In this document: piece by piece, positions 37,935-46,505 of the stretch | Layout of the letters: every line of letters starts with the position of its first letter | Numbering within the stretch: position 1 is the first letter of the stretch | Source of the DNA: Demequina pelophila | GTDB lineage: Bacteria; Actinomycetota; Actinomycetes; Actinomycetales; Demequinaceae | Reading direction: 5' to 3' | Assembly (NCBI RefSeq): GCF_000971175.1 | Contig: NZ_BBLY01000001.1 | Span: forward strand, 917,709-981,708 | Length of the DNA: 64,000 nucleotides | Position numbers and translations under genes: made by a program | Notes under the pieces: model-generated | The model's input: the letters and a program-made list of their open reading frames with translations, nothing else | What the model was told of the DNA's origin: nothing | Databases searched by the model: none

Positions 37935-38854
37935 AGTGCCTCCTGACTCCACAGCACGGTGGACGCCGGCAGGAAGTAGCGGTCGCGGATGAGGTCCGAT
38001 GCGGTGGCGCACGCGCTCTGCACGTCGCGCATCTGCGCGGGCAGCTCGGCGAGCACGTCGCGCACGTCGCGGTACTCGAGGTTGGTGCGCGCACGGCCGA
38101 GCGCGAGGCGCGCGCGGTCGCTGAGCGCCCGCGAGCGCGAGGCGCCCTCGATGAGGCCGAGCGTGTCCTCGGCCTTCTGGAGGCTGTACGCGATCGAGCG
38201 CGGGAACAGCTTGTCGATGAGCAGGAACTCGGCCGCGCGCTCCTCCGTCACCAGCGAGCGCACCGTGCGCAGGTACGCCTCGTGCGCCGAGCACGAGCGC
38301 AGCAGCGTGGTCCAGTTGGGGCCGGTGGTGCCCTCGAGGTGGCGCGTCATGAGCAGGCGCGCGATCATGTCCGCCCGCTCGAGCGAGCGGCCCAGCTCCA
38401 TGAAGTGCCAGGCGTCGTCGCGCGACGTGGTCGCCGAGTGCAGGCCCCACACGACGGCGGCCCGCTCGCGCACCCACACGAAGTACTCGTGCGGCCGTGC
38501 CGCCGACGCCCACCGTGGCAGCTGGTTGCGGGTGGTGTTGAGGGATTCCCACACCTCCGTAGAGATCACCTCGCGGGCGCGGCGGGCGTTCTCGCGGGCG
38601 GCGCCCAGGGTCCACGCGATGGACGACGACTGGTTGCGGTCGAGCGCGAGCGTCGCCAGCACGTCGCGGCGCGACACCGGCATCTCGTACTTGCAGTTCA
38701 TCACCGTGAGCAGCGAGGCGTTGGCGCTCGGCTCGTCGACCCACGGGTCCTCGAGGAGGACGTTGAGGTGCACGTCCAGCAGGCGGGCGGTGTTGTCCGC
38801 GCGCTCGACGTAGCGGCCGATCCAGAAGAGGGACTCGGCGATGCGGCTCAGCAT
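37931..38854 (-). CDS. Alpha-E domain protein
   Basis: A 307-residue all-helical protein matching the alpha-E (DUF403) family: MLSRIAESLFWIGRYVERAD at the start, SLERADMIARLL in the middle and SLQKAEDTLG further on. No catalytic motif is known. ATG overlaps the ATP-grasp stop by seven bases and its own stop overlaps the transglutaminase gene. The strict linkage suggests a protein partner or scaffold for the ATP-grasp enzyme. Confidence 0.92.
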   Translation of the reverse strand: MLSRIAESLFWIGRYVERADNTARLLDVHLNVLLEDPWVDEPSANASLLTVMNCKYEMPVSRRDVLATLALDRNQSSSIAWTLGAARENARRAREVISTEVWESLNTTRNQLPRWASAARPHEYFVWVRERAAVVWGLHSATTSRDDAWHFMELGRSLERADMIARLLMTRHLEGTTGPNWTTLLRSCSAHEAYLRTVRSLVTEERAAEFLLIDKLFPRSIAYSLQKAEDTLGLIEGASRSRALSDRARLALGRARTNLEYRDVRDVLAELPAQMRDVQSACATASDLIRDRYFLPASTVLWSQEAL

Positions 38855-40437
38855 GAGCCACCCCCCTGCTGTTGCTGCTGCTGTTGCTGCTGGTCGTGGG
38901 TCGCGTCGTCGGGGTGGGCGCCCTGCGGCACCGCTCCCAGACCCGCGAGCTCGATGCGGGACTCCGGGGGCGGGGTCGAGGCGCCGCGCTGGCGCACGCC
39001 GCCCAGCACCCAGGTGTCCTTCGAGCCGCCGCCCTGGGAGGAGTTGACGATGAGCTGGCCGCGCGCGAGCGCGACGCGGGTGAGGCCGCCGGGCAGCACC
39101 CACACGTCGTCGCCGTCGTTGATGGCGAAGGGGCGCAGGTCCACGTGGCGCGGCTCGAGGCCGTCCTCCGTGAGCGTGGGCACCGTGCTGAGCTGCACGA
39201 CCGGCTGGGCGATCCACCCGCGCGGGTCGCGCAGGATCTGGGCGCGGACCTTCGCGAGCTCCTCCGCGGAGGTCTTGGGGCCGATGGTGACGCCCTTGCC
39301 GCCGGCGCCGTCCACGGGCTTGACGACGAGCTCGTCGAGGCGGTCCATGACCTCCTCGCGGGCCTCCTTCTCCTCAAGGCGCCAGGTGTCGACGTTGGGG
39401 AGGATCGGCTCCTCGCCCAGGTAGTAGCGCGTGAGGTCCGGCATGTACGTGTAGATGAGCTTGTCATCCGCGACGCCGTTGCCCACCGCGTTGGCGATGG
39501 TGACGTTGCCCTGACGGGCGGCGTGGATGAGGCCCGGGGCGCCCAGCGCGGAGTCCGGCCGGAACGCGACGGGGTCGAGGAAGTCGTCGTCGACGCGGCG
39601 GTAGATGACGTCGACGCGCTGGCGACCCGCGGTGGTGCGCATGTAGACACGGCCGTTGTGGGTCTCGAGGTCGCGGCCCTCGACCAGCTCGACGCCCATG
39701 GTGCGGGCCAGCAGCGAGTGCTCGTAGTACGCGGAGTTGAACACGCCGGGCGTGAGCACCACGATCGTGGGGTCGTCGACGTCCTCCGGCGCGGACTTCG
39801 CGAGCGCGGAGCGCAGGCGCTGCGAGTACTCGAGCACGGGCCGCACGCCCATGGCGCCGAACATGTCGGGGAACATCTGCGACATCGCGCGGCGGTTCGA
39901 CAGCACGTAGCTCACGCCCGACGGCACGCGCACGTTGTCCTCGAGCACGCGCCAGATGCCGTGCTGGTCGCGCACCAGGTCGATGCCGGAGACGTGGATG
40001 CGCACGCCGTTCGCCGGGTCGATGCCGGCGGCGGCGCGGTAGAAGTACTGCGAGGTCGCGATGAGGCGGCGCGGCACCAGCCCGTCGTTGACGCAGTGCT
40101 GCGAACCGTAGACGTCCGTGAGGAACGCCTCGAGGGTCTTGACGCGCTGCGCGACGCCGGGCGAGATGATGTCCCACTCGTCGGCGCCCACCACGCGCGG
40201 GACGATGTCGAGCGGGAACGGCCGCTCCTCGCCCGCGTGGTCGAAGGTGACGCCCTGAGCGAGGTAGGTCGAGGCGAGCGCCTCCGCGCGCGAGAACAGA
40301 TCGTCGCCCGACATGCGGTCGATCTCCGCGTACACGCGGGAGTAGGGCTCGCGCACGCTCCCGTGGAGGTCCATCGCCTCGTCCCAGGCCTGCGACGGCT
40401 GATAGCCCGTCCATGGTGTGTGCTGCGACGCGGTCAT
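38848..40437 (-). CDS. Circularly permuted ATP-grasp protein
   Basis: A 529-residue circularly permuted ATP-grasp type 2 enzyme, predicted to join an amine to a carboxylate, as in peptide tagging. Motifs are GVRIHVSGIDLVRDQHGIWRVLEDN, PSGVSYVLSNR and VVKPVDGAGGKGVTIGP. The C terminus is a nine-glutamine run (from CAG/CAA codons) followed by GGGSC. ATG at 40437 is preferred over GTG at 40443 because TAGTCT lies six bases before the ATG. First gene of the ATP-grasp/alpha-E/transglutaminase operon. Confidence 0.92.
   Translation of the reverse strand: MTASQHTPWTGYQPSQAWDEAMDLHGSVREPYSRVYAEIDRMSGDDLFSRAEALASTYLAQGVTFDHAGEERPFPLDIVPRVVGADEWDIISPGVAQRVKTLEAFLTDVYGSQHCVNDGLVPRRLIATSQYFYRAAAGIDPANGVRIHVSGIDLVRDQHGIWRVLEDNVRVPSGVSYVLSNRRAMSQMFPDMFGAMGVRPVLEYSQRLRSALAKSAPEDVDDPTIVVLTPGVFNSAYYEHSLLARTMGVELVEGRDLETHNGRVYMRTTAGRQRVDVIYRRVDDDFLDPVAFRPDSALGAPGLIHAARQGNVTIANAVGNGVADDKLIYTYMPDLTRYYLGEEPILPNVDTWRLEEKEAREEVMDRLDELVVKPVDGAGGKGVTIGPKTSAEELAKVRAQILRDPRGWIAQPVVQLSTVPTLTEDGLEPRHVDLRPFAINDGDDVWVLPGGLTRVALARGQLIVNSSQGGGSKDTWVLGGVRQRGASTPPPESRIELAGLGAVPQGAHPDDATHDQQQQQQQQQGGGSC
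38866..38892 (-). repeat. Triplet repeat encoding nine glutamines
   Basis: Nine consecutive CAG/CAA triplets near the 3' end of the ATP-grasp gene; a likely length-variable tract. Confidence 0.85.
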
Positions 40438-40443
40438 GGGCAC

Positions 40444-40449
40444 AGACTA
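40444..40449 (-). promoter_or_regulatory. Putative -10 element of the ATP-grasp operon
   Basis: TAGTCT on the minus strand, six bases before the ATG at 40437. Confidence 0.45.
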
Positions 40450-40570
40450 CTCACGGCCGCCGACACTTCCGCACCCCGCTCGCGCGACGCCCGGGCCCGC
40501 CGCGCCGACCGGTGCGCGGGTCCCGCCCGGGACCCGTCCATCGTCCCTTCCGAGGCGGCCGGGGCGCTGC

Positions 40571-40576
40571 TACGTT
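40571..40576 (+). promoter_or_regulatory. Putative -10 element of the PH-domain gene
   Basis: TACGTT, seven bases before the ATG at 40584; no Shine-Dalgarno sequence. Confidence 0.4.
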
Positions 40577-40583
40577 CGGCCTC

Positions 40584-41279
40584 ATGGCGTACCCCCGCAA
40601 CCTGCTGGCTCCCGACGAGAAGGTCGTCGTCGACGCGCACACGCATTGGAAGGCCCTGGTGCTTCCCGTGATCGTCGCGGTGTTGGCGATCGCGGCGGGC
40701 GTGACCGCGTTCGTGTGGACCGACGGCGCGGCGATCGGCACGGCGGCGCGCACCACCATCCTCATCGTCGTCGCGGTCGTGCTCGTCGCCGCCGTGGCGT
40801 GGTGGGCGGTCGCGCCGTACATCCGCTGGGCGACCACCCACTTCGTGGTGACCGACCGGCGCGTGATCTACCGCACGGGCGTGTTCACCAAGTCGGGGAT
40901 CGACATCCCGCTGGTGCGCATCAACTCGGTGCAGTTCCGGCACGGGTTCGTCGACCGGATGTTCAAGGCGGGCACGCTGATCATCGAGTCCGCGTCGGAC
41001 GACCCTCTCGAGTTCGAGGACATCCCGCACGTGGAGAAGGTCCACGCGCGGCTCTATCACGAGGTCGACGACTCGCTCTCGCGCGACGAGGACGAGCCCC
41101 TCGCGCCCACCCCCGGCCTGCAGCGACGCGGCGAGGGGCGTCCCGCGCGGCGCGGGAACCAGGGAGCGGCGCCGGCGCCCGGGGCGACCGATGCATCGTC
41201 CCCGGCCAGTGCATCGTCCCCCGAGGCCGAGGCGAGTCCCTCCCCCGAGACCCCGCGCGAGGGCGACCGCCCGGCCTGA
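40584..41279 (+). CDS. Membrane protein with bacterial PH domain (bPH2)
   Basis: A 231-residue protein with two transmembrane helices (residues about 27-46 and 54-80) followed by a bacterial pleckstrin-like domain (HFVVTDRRVIYRTGVFTKSG, DIPLVRINSVQFRHGFVDRM, GTLIIESASDD). Related proteins are membrane components of unknown function. The C-terminal 70 residues are disordered (Pro/Ser/Ala/Glu) and contain two copies of GCATCGTCCCC (41193, 41211), read as ASSP each time. Translation is probably leaderless. Confidence 0.85.
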   Translation: MAYPRNLLAPDEKVVVDAHTHWKALVLPVIVAVLAIAAGVTAFVWTDGAAIGTAARTTILIVVAVVLVAAVAWWAVAPYIRWATTHFVVTDRRVIYRTGVFTKSGIDIPLVRINSVQFRHGFVDRMFKAGTLIIESASDDPLEFEDIPHVEKVHARLYHEVDDSLSRDEDEPLAPTPGLQRRGEGRPARRGNQGAAPAPGATDASSPASASSPEAEASPSPETPREGDRPA

Positions 41280-41300
41280 GGCCTCGATCCGCGAGGGCTC

Positions 41301-41993
41301 TCACCCCACCTGGGCGTCGTGGAAGCGCTCGAGGACGATCTCGACGAGCTTGGGGTGCGGCGCCAGCGGCGCCGTGACGTAGTCGGCGCCCGACTCGGTC
41401 AGGCGGGTCTGGAAGACTCCCGGCGCGAGCAGGAACGATGCGATGGCCACCTCGCCCTCCTCGCCGAACCGGCGGGCCTCGGCCACGGCGTCCTTCACGG
41501 TCGGCTCGATGCCCGCGGCATAGCCGATGCGCACGGGGCCTCCCCAGCGGGCGCGCAGCATCTCCGCGGCGGCCTCGGTATCCGCTCGGGAGCGCGGGTC
41601 CGACGATCCGGCGGGCGCGAGGATGAGCGTCGCGGTCGGGGGAACCCGCGCCTGGTCGACCCGCTCCAGCACGATGTCGATGAGGCGCTGGTCCGGCCCG
41701 AGCGCGGGCGCCGCCGGGATGTCGACCCGGCCATGCACCGCCTTCGCGATGTCGTGATAGACGTGATAGCCGCCGGAGAGCAGCAGGGGCACCACCACCG
41801 CGCTCACCCCGTGCGTGTCCTCCGGCACCGCCTCGACCACGTCGCCGAGTTCGGGTCCGTGCACGTCGACGTAGGCCTCGCGCACCTCGCGCTCGGGCAG
41901 GGCCGCACGGACCTCCGCGATCAGCCTGCGCACCGTGTCCTGCCCGTCCGTGTCCCGGGTGCCGTGCGCGCAGCCGATGAGAATCGCGCTCAT
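41301..41993 (-). CDS. CbiX/SirB-type sirohydrochlorin chelatase
   Basis: A 230-residue chelatase with two CbiX repeats. It inserts iron or cobalt into sirohydrochlorin, the product of the siroheme synthase encoded nearby. LIGCAHGTRDTDGQD holds the N-terminal catalytic His; SAVVVPLLLSGGYHVYHDI is the second conserved block; the second repeat has AGIEPTVKDAVAEA and VAIASFLLAPGVFQ. GGGGGAGGGG precedes the start. Same strand as the hem operon but separated from it by the HNH gene. Whether iron (siroheme) or cobalt (cobalamin) is used cannot be told. Confidence 0.87.
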   Translation of the reverse strand: MSAILIGCAHGTRDTDGQDTVRRLIAEVRAALPEREVREAYVDVHGPELGDVVEAVPEDTHGVSAVVVPLLLSGGYHVYHDIAKAVHGRVDIPAAPALGPDQRLIDIVLERVDQARVPPTATLILAPAGSSDPRSRADTEAAAEMLRARWGGPVRIGYAAGIEPTVKDAVAEARRFGEEGEVAIASFLLAPGVFQTRLTESGADYVTAPLAPHPKLVEIVLERFHDAQVG

Positions 41994-42492
41994 ACGGACC
42001 CCTCCCCCGCCTCGCCGTGCACCGTCGCACCGCGCGGGTCCCCATGCCCCAGCATCCGGCCACCTCCCGGCCCGGCCCCTCGCGCGTGCGTCGCGGCGAC
42101 CCAGGGGCCAGCGGTTGCGGTCGGGCGACGTTGCCGCCGACGCTAGCGGCGAGACGTTTCACCCCTGTTTCCGTTGCGAGAAGACTGGTGTTCGGGTGTT
42201 TCGTCCGGGTGACCGGGCGGGCGTTGGCGGGGCGCGGGCCTGGCGCCGTCTCGGCGCCGGGCCGGGGGTCGCGGGGCGCCGTCTCGGCGCCGGGCCGGGT
42301 GCGGGTGGGGCACGGGCGGGGCGCGGGCTGGGCGCAGGCATAGTATGGCCTCGACGCCGGACCTCAGCGTCTTCCTCGGGTCGCCTCGGCGCCGGCCCGC
42401 AGTGATGTCCCCAATCCTCGGCACCCCATACCCCTCCACATAGCAGGCACAATGCGATTGTTCGACTATCGTCCCGGTGGTCGACTGGTCGC
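41994..42492. other. Repeat-rich gap before the HNH gene
   Basis: No gene is supported. It contains GC-rich direct repeats (42242-42299), a third degraded copy near 42390, and then a less GC-rich 100 bases in front of the HNH gene with a -10-like TATCGT (42467-42472). A GTTCGA half-site of the actinobacterial LexA box lies at 42459-42466, but the other half is missing. Confidence 0.6.
42242..42299. repeat. Two 33-bp-spaced GC hairpin repeats
   Basis: Two copies (42242-42266 and 42275-42299) of a block that itself folds as GGCGCCG-TCT-CGGCGCC. They may terminate the divergent transcripts or be part of a mobile repeat. Confidence 0.75.
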
Positions 42493-43890
42493 ATGGAGAT
42501 CCTCTTGGAAGACGCGGCGCGGGGCCTGCTGGCGCTCGAGCCGTTCGCCAAGCGGGATCTCGCCACTCTTCGCGACGATGAACTCGCGACGGTGCTCGAC
42601 CTCGCCACGCGCTTCGCCAAGCTCGCAGACGTCCCTGCGCTCAAGGTCGCTGCCGAGGTGTCGCGCCGGTCGCCGCGACGGCGCGGCGGCGGGATGGCCC
42701 GCAAGCACGGCCACCGCAGCGCGAACAGCATGGTCGCCAAGTCGCGCGGCGGCAACAACGGCGACGCCAACAACGCGATCCGGACGGGCAGCCTCTTCGA
42801 TCAGGCAGGCGGGGATGGCTCCAACAGTGACTGGAGCCCGGGGGACGACGCCGGCGACGATGCGAGCAACGAGGGCGGCGGGAATGACACCGGCGGCGCC
42901 CCGGGCTCTGGCGCGGGCGGAGCCGGGCCCCGCTATCCCCACGTCCGCGAGGCCGTCGAGGCGGGCGACCTCTCCGCCGCACAGGCGTCGCAGATCATCG
43001 CCGCTCTCGACGAGCTCGACGGCGCCGACGAGGAGTTGGAGAGGCAGCTGGTCAGCAAGGCCCGGACACTCTCGCTCGACGACCTCCGCCGCGTCTGCGT
43101 CGAGGTGGTGGCTCGCTGGAATCAGGAGCTGTGGAAGGAGCGGGAGACGCGCATGCGCGATGAGCGCTATCTCAGCCTGTCCGAGCGCGCCGACGGCATG
43201 GTGTCGCTCTCGGGGCGCCTCGACCCCGAGTCCGCGGCTGCGGTGAAGACCTGGCTCGACGCGCAGGTGAAGACCGGCTTCCAGACACGACGAGAGCTTG
43301 GCCTGGGACCGGCCGAGGCGGGCGAGGCCGGCCGCATGAGGGTCGATGCGCTCGTCGCGCTCGCTCGGCATGGCATGCGCTGCGACCGCCCGGGCTCTGG
43401 CACGTCGACCGAGGTGGTGATCCGGCTGTCGGAGTCGTCTCTGCGCACGGGACTCGGACTCGGGACGTGCGATGCCCTGTCGACGCCATTCTCGGCCGGG
43501 ACGCTGCGCCGCATGGCGGTCGACGCGAAGGTGATTCCCCTCGTGCTGGGCGGCGGCTCCCAACCACTCGACCTGGGCTACGCCCAGCGTCTGTTCAGCC
43601 AGGCGCAGAGGCACGCGCTGGCGGAGCGGGACGGTGGTTGCGCCTTCTGCCACGTGCCCGTCTCGTGGTGCGATGCGCACCATATCGACTGGTGGAAGCG
43701 CGACCACGGCCCGACGAACCTGTCGAACGGGGTCCTGCTCTGCGTGCGATGCCATCACCGCATCCACGACGACGGCTGGGAGGTCGAGGCCACCCCCACC
43801 GAGGTGTGGTTCGTCCCGCCCGCGGCGGTGGACCCCGCACGGAGGCGCCGCCAGGGAGGAAAGGCCGCGCTCCACGTGCCACTCAGATGA
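42493..43890 (+). CDS. HNH endonuclease with DUF222 domain (13E12-type)
   Basis: A 465-residue protein of the DUF222/HNH family, scattered in multiple copies in actinobacterial genomes. The N-terminal DUF222 region ends near LGGGSQPLDLGYAQRLFSQA; the HNH nuclease follows: GGCAFCHVPVSWCDAHHIDW, NGVLLCVRCHHRIHDDGW, with both CxxC pairs and the catalytic His. A Gly/Asn/Asp-rich spacer occupies residues about 60-150. It stands opposite to its neighbours and splits cbiX from the siroheme synthase, which fits insertion of a mobile-type gene. Biological role unproven. Confidence 0.9.
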   Translation: MEILLEDAARGLLALEPFAKRDLATLRDDELATVLDLATRFAKLADVPALKVAAEVSRRSPRRRGGGMARKHGHRSANSMVAKSRGGNNGDANNAIRTGSLFDQAGGDGSNSDWSPGDDAGDDASNEGGGNDTGGAPGSGAGGAGPRYPHVREAVEAGDLSAAQASQIIAALDELDGADEELERQLVSKARTLSLDDLRRVCVEVVARWNQELWKERETRMRDERYLSLSERADGMVSLSGRLDPESAAAVKTWLDAQVKTGFQTRRELGLGPAEAGEAGRMRVDALVALARHGMRCDRPGSGTSTEVVIRLSESSLRTGLGLGTCDALSTPFSAGTLRRMAVDAKVIPLVLGGGSQPLDLGYAQRLFSQAQRHALAERDGGCAFCHVPVSWCDAHHIDWWKRDHGPTNLSNGVLLCVRCHHRIHDDGWEVEATPTEVWFVPPAAVDPARRRRQGGKAALHVPLR

Positions 43891-43957
43891 TGCCGCTCCG
43901 ACGGCGCCACCCGATCCCGGGCGGGCGCCGCATCGGCACGTCCGGATTCGGCCGGCG

Positions 43958-45181
43958 TCACTCCATCGCGGGAGTCGCCGCCACCGCTGAGGCCAGCAGC
44001 TCCGGCGCCGCCACCGCGCCGATCACGATCACCGCGGGAGGTCTCACACCCGCCGCACCCGCCGCGGCCACGATGTCCGCCAGCGTCGCTCGCGTCACTC
44101 GCTCGTCGACGGTGGTCCCGGACTCGACGATGGCCACGGGCGTCGACGGCGCGACCCCACCCGCGAGCGCGGCGGCCACGATGTCCGGCAGCGCGGAGAC
44201 GCCCATGAGCACCACCACGGTGGTGCCGTGGGCCATCGCGGTGACCGCCGTCGCATCGGCCCCCGCGTGCCCGGACGTCACCAGGACCGAGGTCGACACA
44301 CCCCGCTGCGTCACCGGGATGTTCGCGCGGGCCGGGACGGCGAGCGCGGAGGTGATGCCAGGCACCACCTCGACCGGCACCCCTGCCTCGAGGCACGCAT
44401 GAACCTCCTCGCCCCCGCGTCCCAAAAGGAACGGGTCCCCGCCCTTGAGCCGCACCACGGTCCGGCCTTCGCGCGCGTGGGCGACGAGCAGCGCGTTGAT
44501 CTCCGCCTGCGGGACCGGGTGGCGGGTGGGCGACTTGCCCACGTTGACCACCTCGACGTCGTACGGGACGGTGACGAGCAGCCCGGTGGCGCCCAGGCGG
44601 TCGGTGACCACCACGTCGGCCTCCGCGAGCGCCTGCCTCCCGCGCACCGTGATGAGGCCGGGATCGCCAGGCCCGGAGCCCACGAGGATGACACGCCCCT
44701 CCCCCGCACGCCGCCTGCGCAGGTCCACCGCGCCCGCATCGATGTGCGCGGCCACCGCGTCGCGCACCGCGCGGATGCGCGCGGGATCGGGACGATCCTG
44801 GGAGATCACCCCCACGGTGAGATCACCGTGACTGCTGGTCGCGGCCTGGCGGGCCGTGCCCCGTCGCGCGTCCGAGGCATCGATGCAGAACACGCGCCGC
44901 TCCTCGGCCCAGCGCGCGACCTCGTCGTTGAGGGCGGGGTCGTTCGTGGCGGCCACCACGAACCACGCGCCGTCGAGGTCCGCGGCCGTGATCCCGCGCG
45001 GCGTCCACGTGAGGTCGCCGTGCGCGGCGTGCCGCCGCACGTCGTCCGATGCCTCGGGCGCCACGGCCTCGATGGCCGCACCCTCGGTGAGCAGCCGGCG
45101 AATCCGGCGCGACGCGACCACGCCCGCGCCGGCGACCACGACGCGGCGCCCCCGAAGGTCAAGCCCGAGCAGCGAGGTCAT
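43958..45181 (-). CDS. cysG: Siroheme synthase (CysG-type: uroporphyrinogen-III C-methyltransferase and precorrin-2 dehydrogenase)
   Basis: A 407-residue fusion. The N-terminal half is the NAD-dependent precorrin-2 dehydrogenase (VVVAGAGVVASRRIRRLL, then FVVAATNDPALN). The C-terminal half is the SAM-dependent methyltransferase (VILVGSGPGDPGLITVRG, VVTDRLG, VRLKGGDPFLLGRGGEE and PGITSALAVPARANIPVTQR). The ferrochelatase activity would come from the N-terminal half or the nearby CbiX protein. ATG 16 bases after the hemL stop; last gene of the tetrapyrrole operon. Confidence 0.93.
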   Translation of the reverse strand: MTSLLGLDLRGRRVVVAGAGVVASRRIRRLLTEGAAIEAVAPEASDDVRRHAAHGDLTWTPRGITAADLDGAWFVVAATNDPALNDEVARWAEERRVFCIDASDARRGTARQAATSSHGDLTVGVISQDRPDPARIRAVRDAVAAHIDAGAVDLRRRRAGEGRVILVGSGPGDPGLITVRGRQALAEADVVVTDRLGATGLLVTVPYDVEVVNVGKSPTRHPVPQAEINALLVAHAREGRTVVRLKGGDPFLLGRGGEEVHACLEAGVPVEVVPGITSALAVPARANIPVTQRGVSTSVLVTSGHAGADATAVTAMAHGTTVVVLMGVSALPDIVAAALAGGVAPSTPVAIVESGTTVDERVTRATLADIVAAAGAAGVRPPAVIVIGAVAAPELLASAVAATPAME

Positions 45182-45197
45182 GGGGCGCTCCGGCGCG

Positions 45198-46505
45198 TCA
45201 CGGCGCCTCGGCCTCCGCCGCGGCCCAGGCCGCCACCGCGTCCACGATCGCCTCGATGTCCCCGGAGGAGTGCGCCGCCGAGACGAACCACGCCTCGTAG
45301 GCGCTGGGGGGCAGCGCCACCCCGGCCGCGCGCAGCGCGTGGAACAGCCGCGCGAAGGCCGCCGTGTCCTGGCGCGAGGCCTCCTCGAAGGTGACCGGCG
45401 CATCGTCCACTCCCAGGAAGACCGAGAACAGGGTCCCGGCCCGCCCCACGGCGTGGCGCACCCCCGCGGCCGTGAGCGCCTCCGACACCCCCATCCGCAG
45501 CGCGTCCGAGGCCGCCGCGACCCGTGCGTGCACCGCATCGTCCAGCAGGCGCATGGTCGCCAGCCCGGCCGCCACCGCGACCGGGTTCCCCGACAGCGTT
45601 CCGGCCTGGTAGACGGGGCCCAGGGGGGCGAGCCGCTCCATGAGCTCGGTGCGGCCGCCCACGGCCGCGACCGGCATGCCGCCGCCGATGACCTTGCCGA
45701 AGGCGACCAGGTCGGGCACCCACGGGTCGAGCCCCGCAGCGACGTCGTGGGCGCGTTCGACGCCCCACCACCCGGCCGGCCCGGCACGGAAGCCGGTGAG
45801 CACCTCGTCGAGGATCATCACCGCCCCCTCGTGGCGGCACAGCGTCGAGATGAGGCGGTTGAACCCCGCCGGCGGAGCGACGACGCCCATGTTGCACGGC
45901 GCGGCCTCGGTGATGACGGCGGCGATCCGCGCCCCGTGCTCCGCGAACGCGTCGGTGAGCGCCGCGTCGTCCCCGTACGGCAGCACCAGGGTGTCGCGGG
46001 CCGCGCCGGGCGTCACACCCGCCGAGTCCGGCACCCCCGCCGTCGCGAGCCCCGACCCCGCCGCGACCAGCAGCGCGTCCGAGTGGCCGTGGTAGCAGCC
46101 GGCGAACTTCACGATGAGGTCCCGTCCCGTGGCCGCGCGCGCGAGGCGGATCGCGGTCATGGTCGCCTCGGTGCCCGTCGAGACCAGGCGGACGCGCTCG
46201 GCGGGCGCGTAGCGGGCGCGGATCTCCTCGGCCAGCTCGACCTCGGCCTCCGTGGTCGCGCCGAAGGACAGCCCGCGCGCGGCCGCCTCCTGCACCGCGG
46301 CCACCACCTCGGGGTGCGCGTGGCCCAGGATCGCGGGCCCCCACGAGCCCACGAGGTCGATGAGGGAGGCGCCGGAGGCGTCGACGATGCGGCTGCCCCG
46401 GGCCGATGCGAGGGGCACCGGGTCTCCGCCCACCCCGTTCCAGGCGCGGACCGGGGAGTTCACTCCCCCGGGCAGGACGGCGCGGGCACGGTCGGCGAAG
46501 TTCAC
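45198..46505 (-). CDS. hemL: Glutamate-1-semialdehyde 2,1-aminomutase
   Basis: PLP enzyme (435 residues) forming 5-aminolevulinate in the C5 pathway. GTG start overlaps the hemB stop (GTGA). Recognisable blocks are VLPGGVNSPVRAWNGVGGDP, STGTEATMTAIRLARAATGR, KFAGCYHGHSD, ILDEVLTGFR and LVAFGKVIGGGMPVAAVGG, the last holding the PLP lysine. The C5 partner glutamyl-tRNA reductase (hemA) is not in the window, although it often heads this operon. Confidence 0.96.
   Translation of the reverse strand: MNFADRARAVLPGGVNSPVRAWNGVGGDPVPLASARGSRIVDASGASLIDLVGSWGPAILGHAHPEVVAAVQEAAARGLSFGATTEAEVELAEEIRARYAPAERVRLVSTGTEATMTAIRLARAATGRDLIVKFAGCYHGHSDALLVAAGSGLATAGVPDSAGVTPGAARDTLVLPYGDDAALTDAFAEHGARIAAVITEAAPCNMGVVAPPAGFNRLISTLCRHEGAVMILDEVLTGFRAGPAGWWGVERAHDVAAGLDPWVPDLVAFGKVIGGGMPVAAVGGRTELMERLAPLGPVYQAGTLSGNPVAVAAGLATMRLLDDAVHARVAAASDALRMGVSEALTAAGVRHAVGRAGTLFSVFLGVDDAPVTFEEASRQDTAAFARLFHALRAAGVALPPSAYEAWFVSAAHSSGDIEAIVDAVAAWAAAEAEAP

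Noticed and set aside
42455-42492. LexA/SOS box before the HNH gene
   Set aside because: Only one GTTCGA half-site is present; the opposing TCGAAC half is missing.
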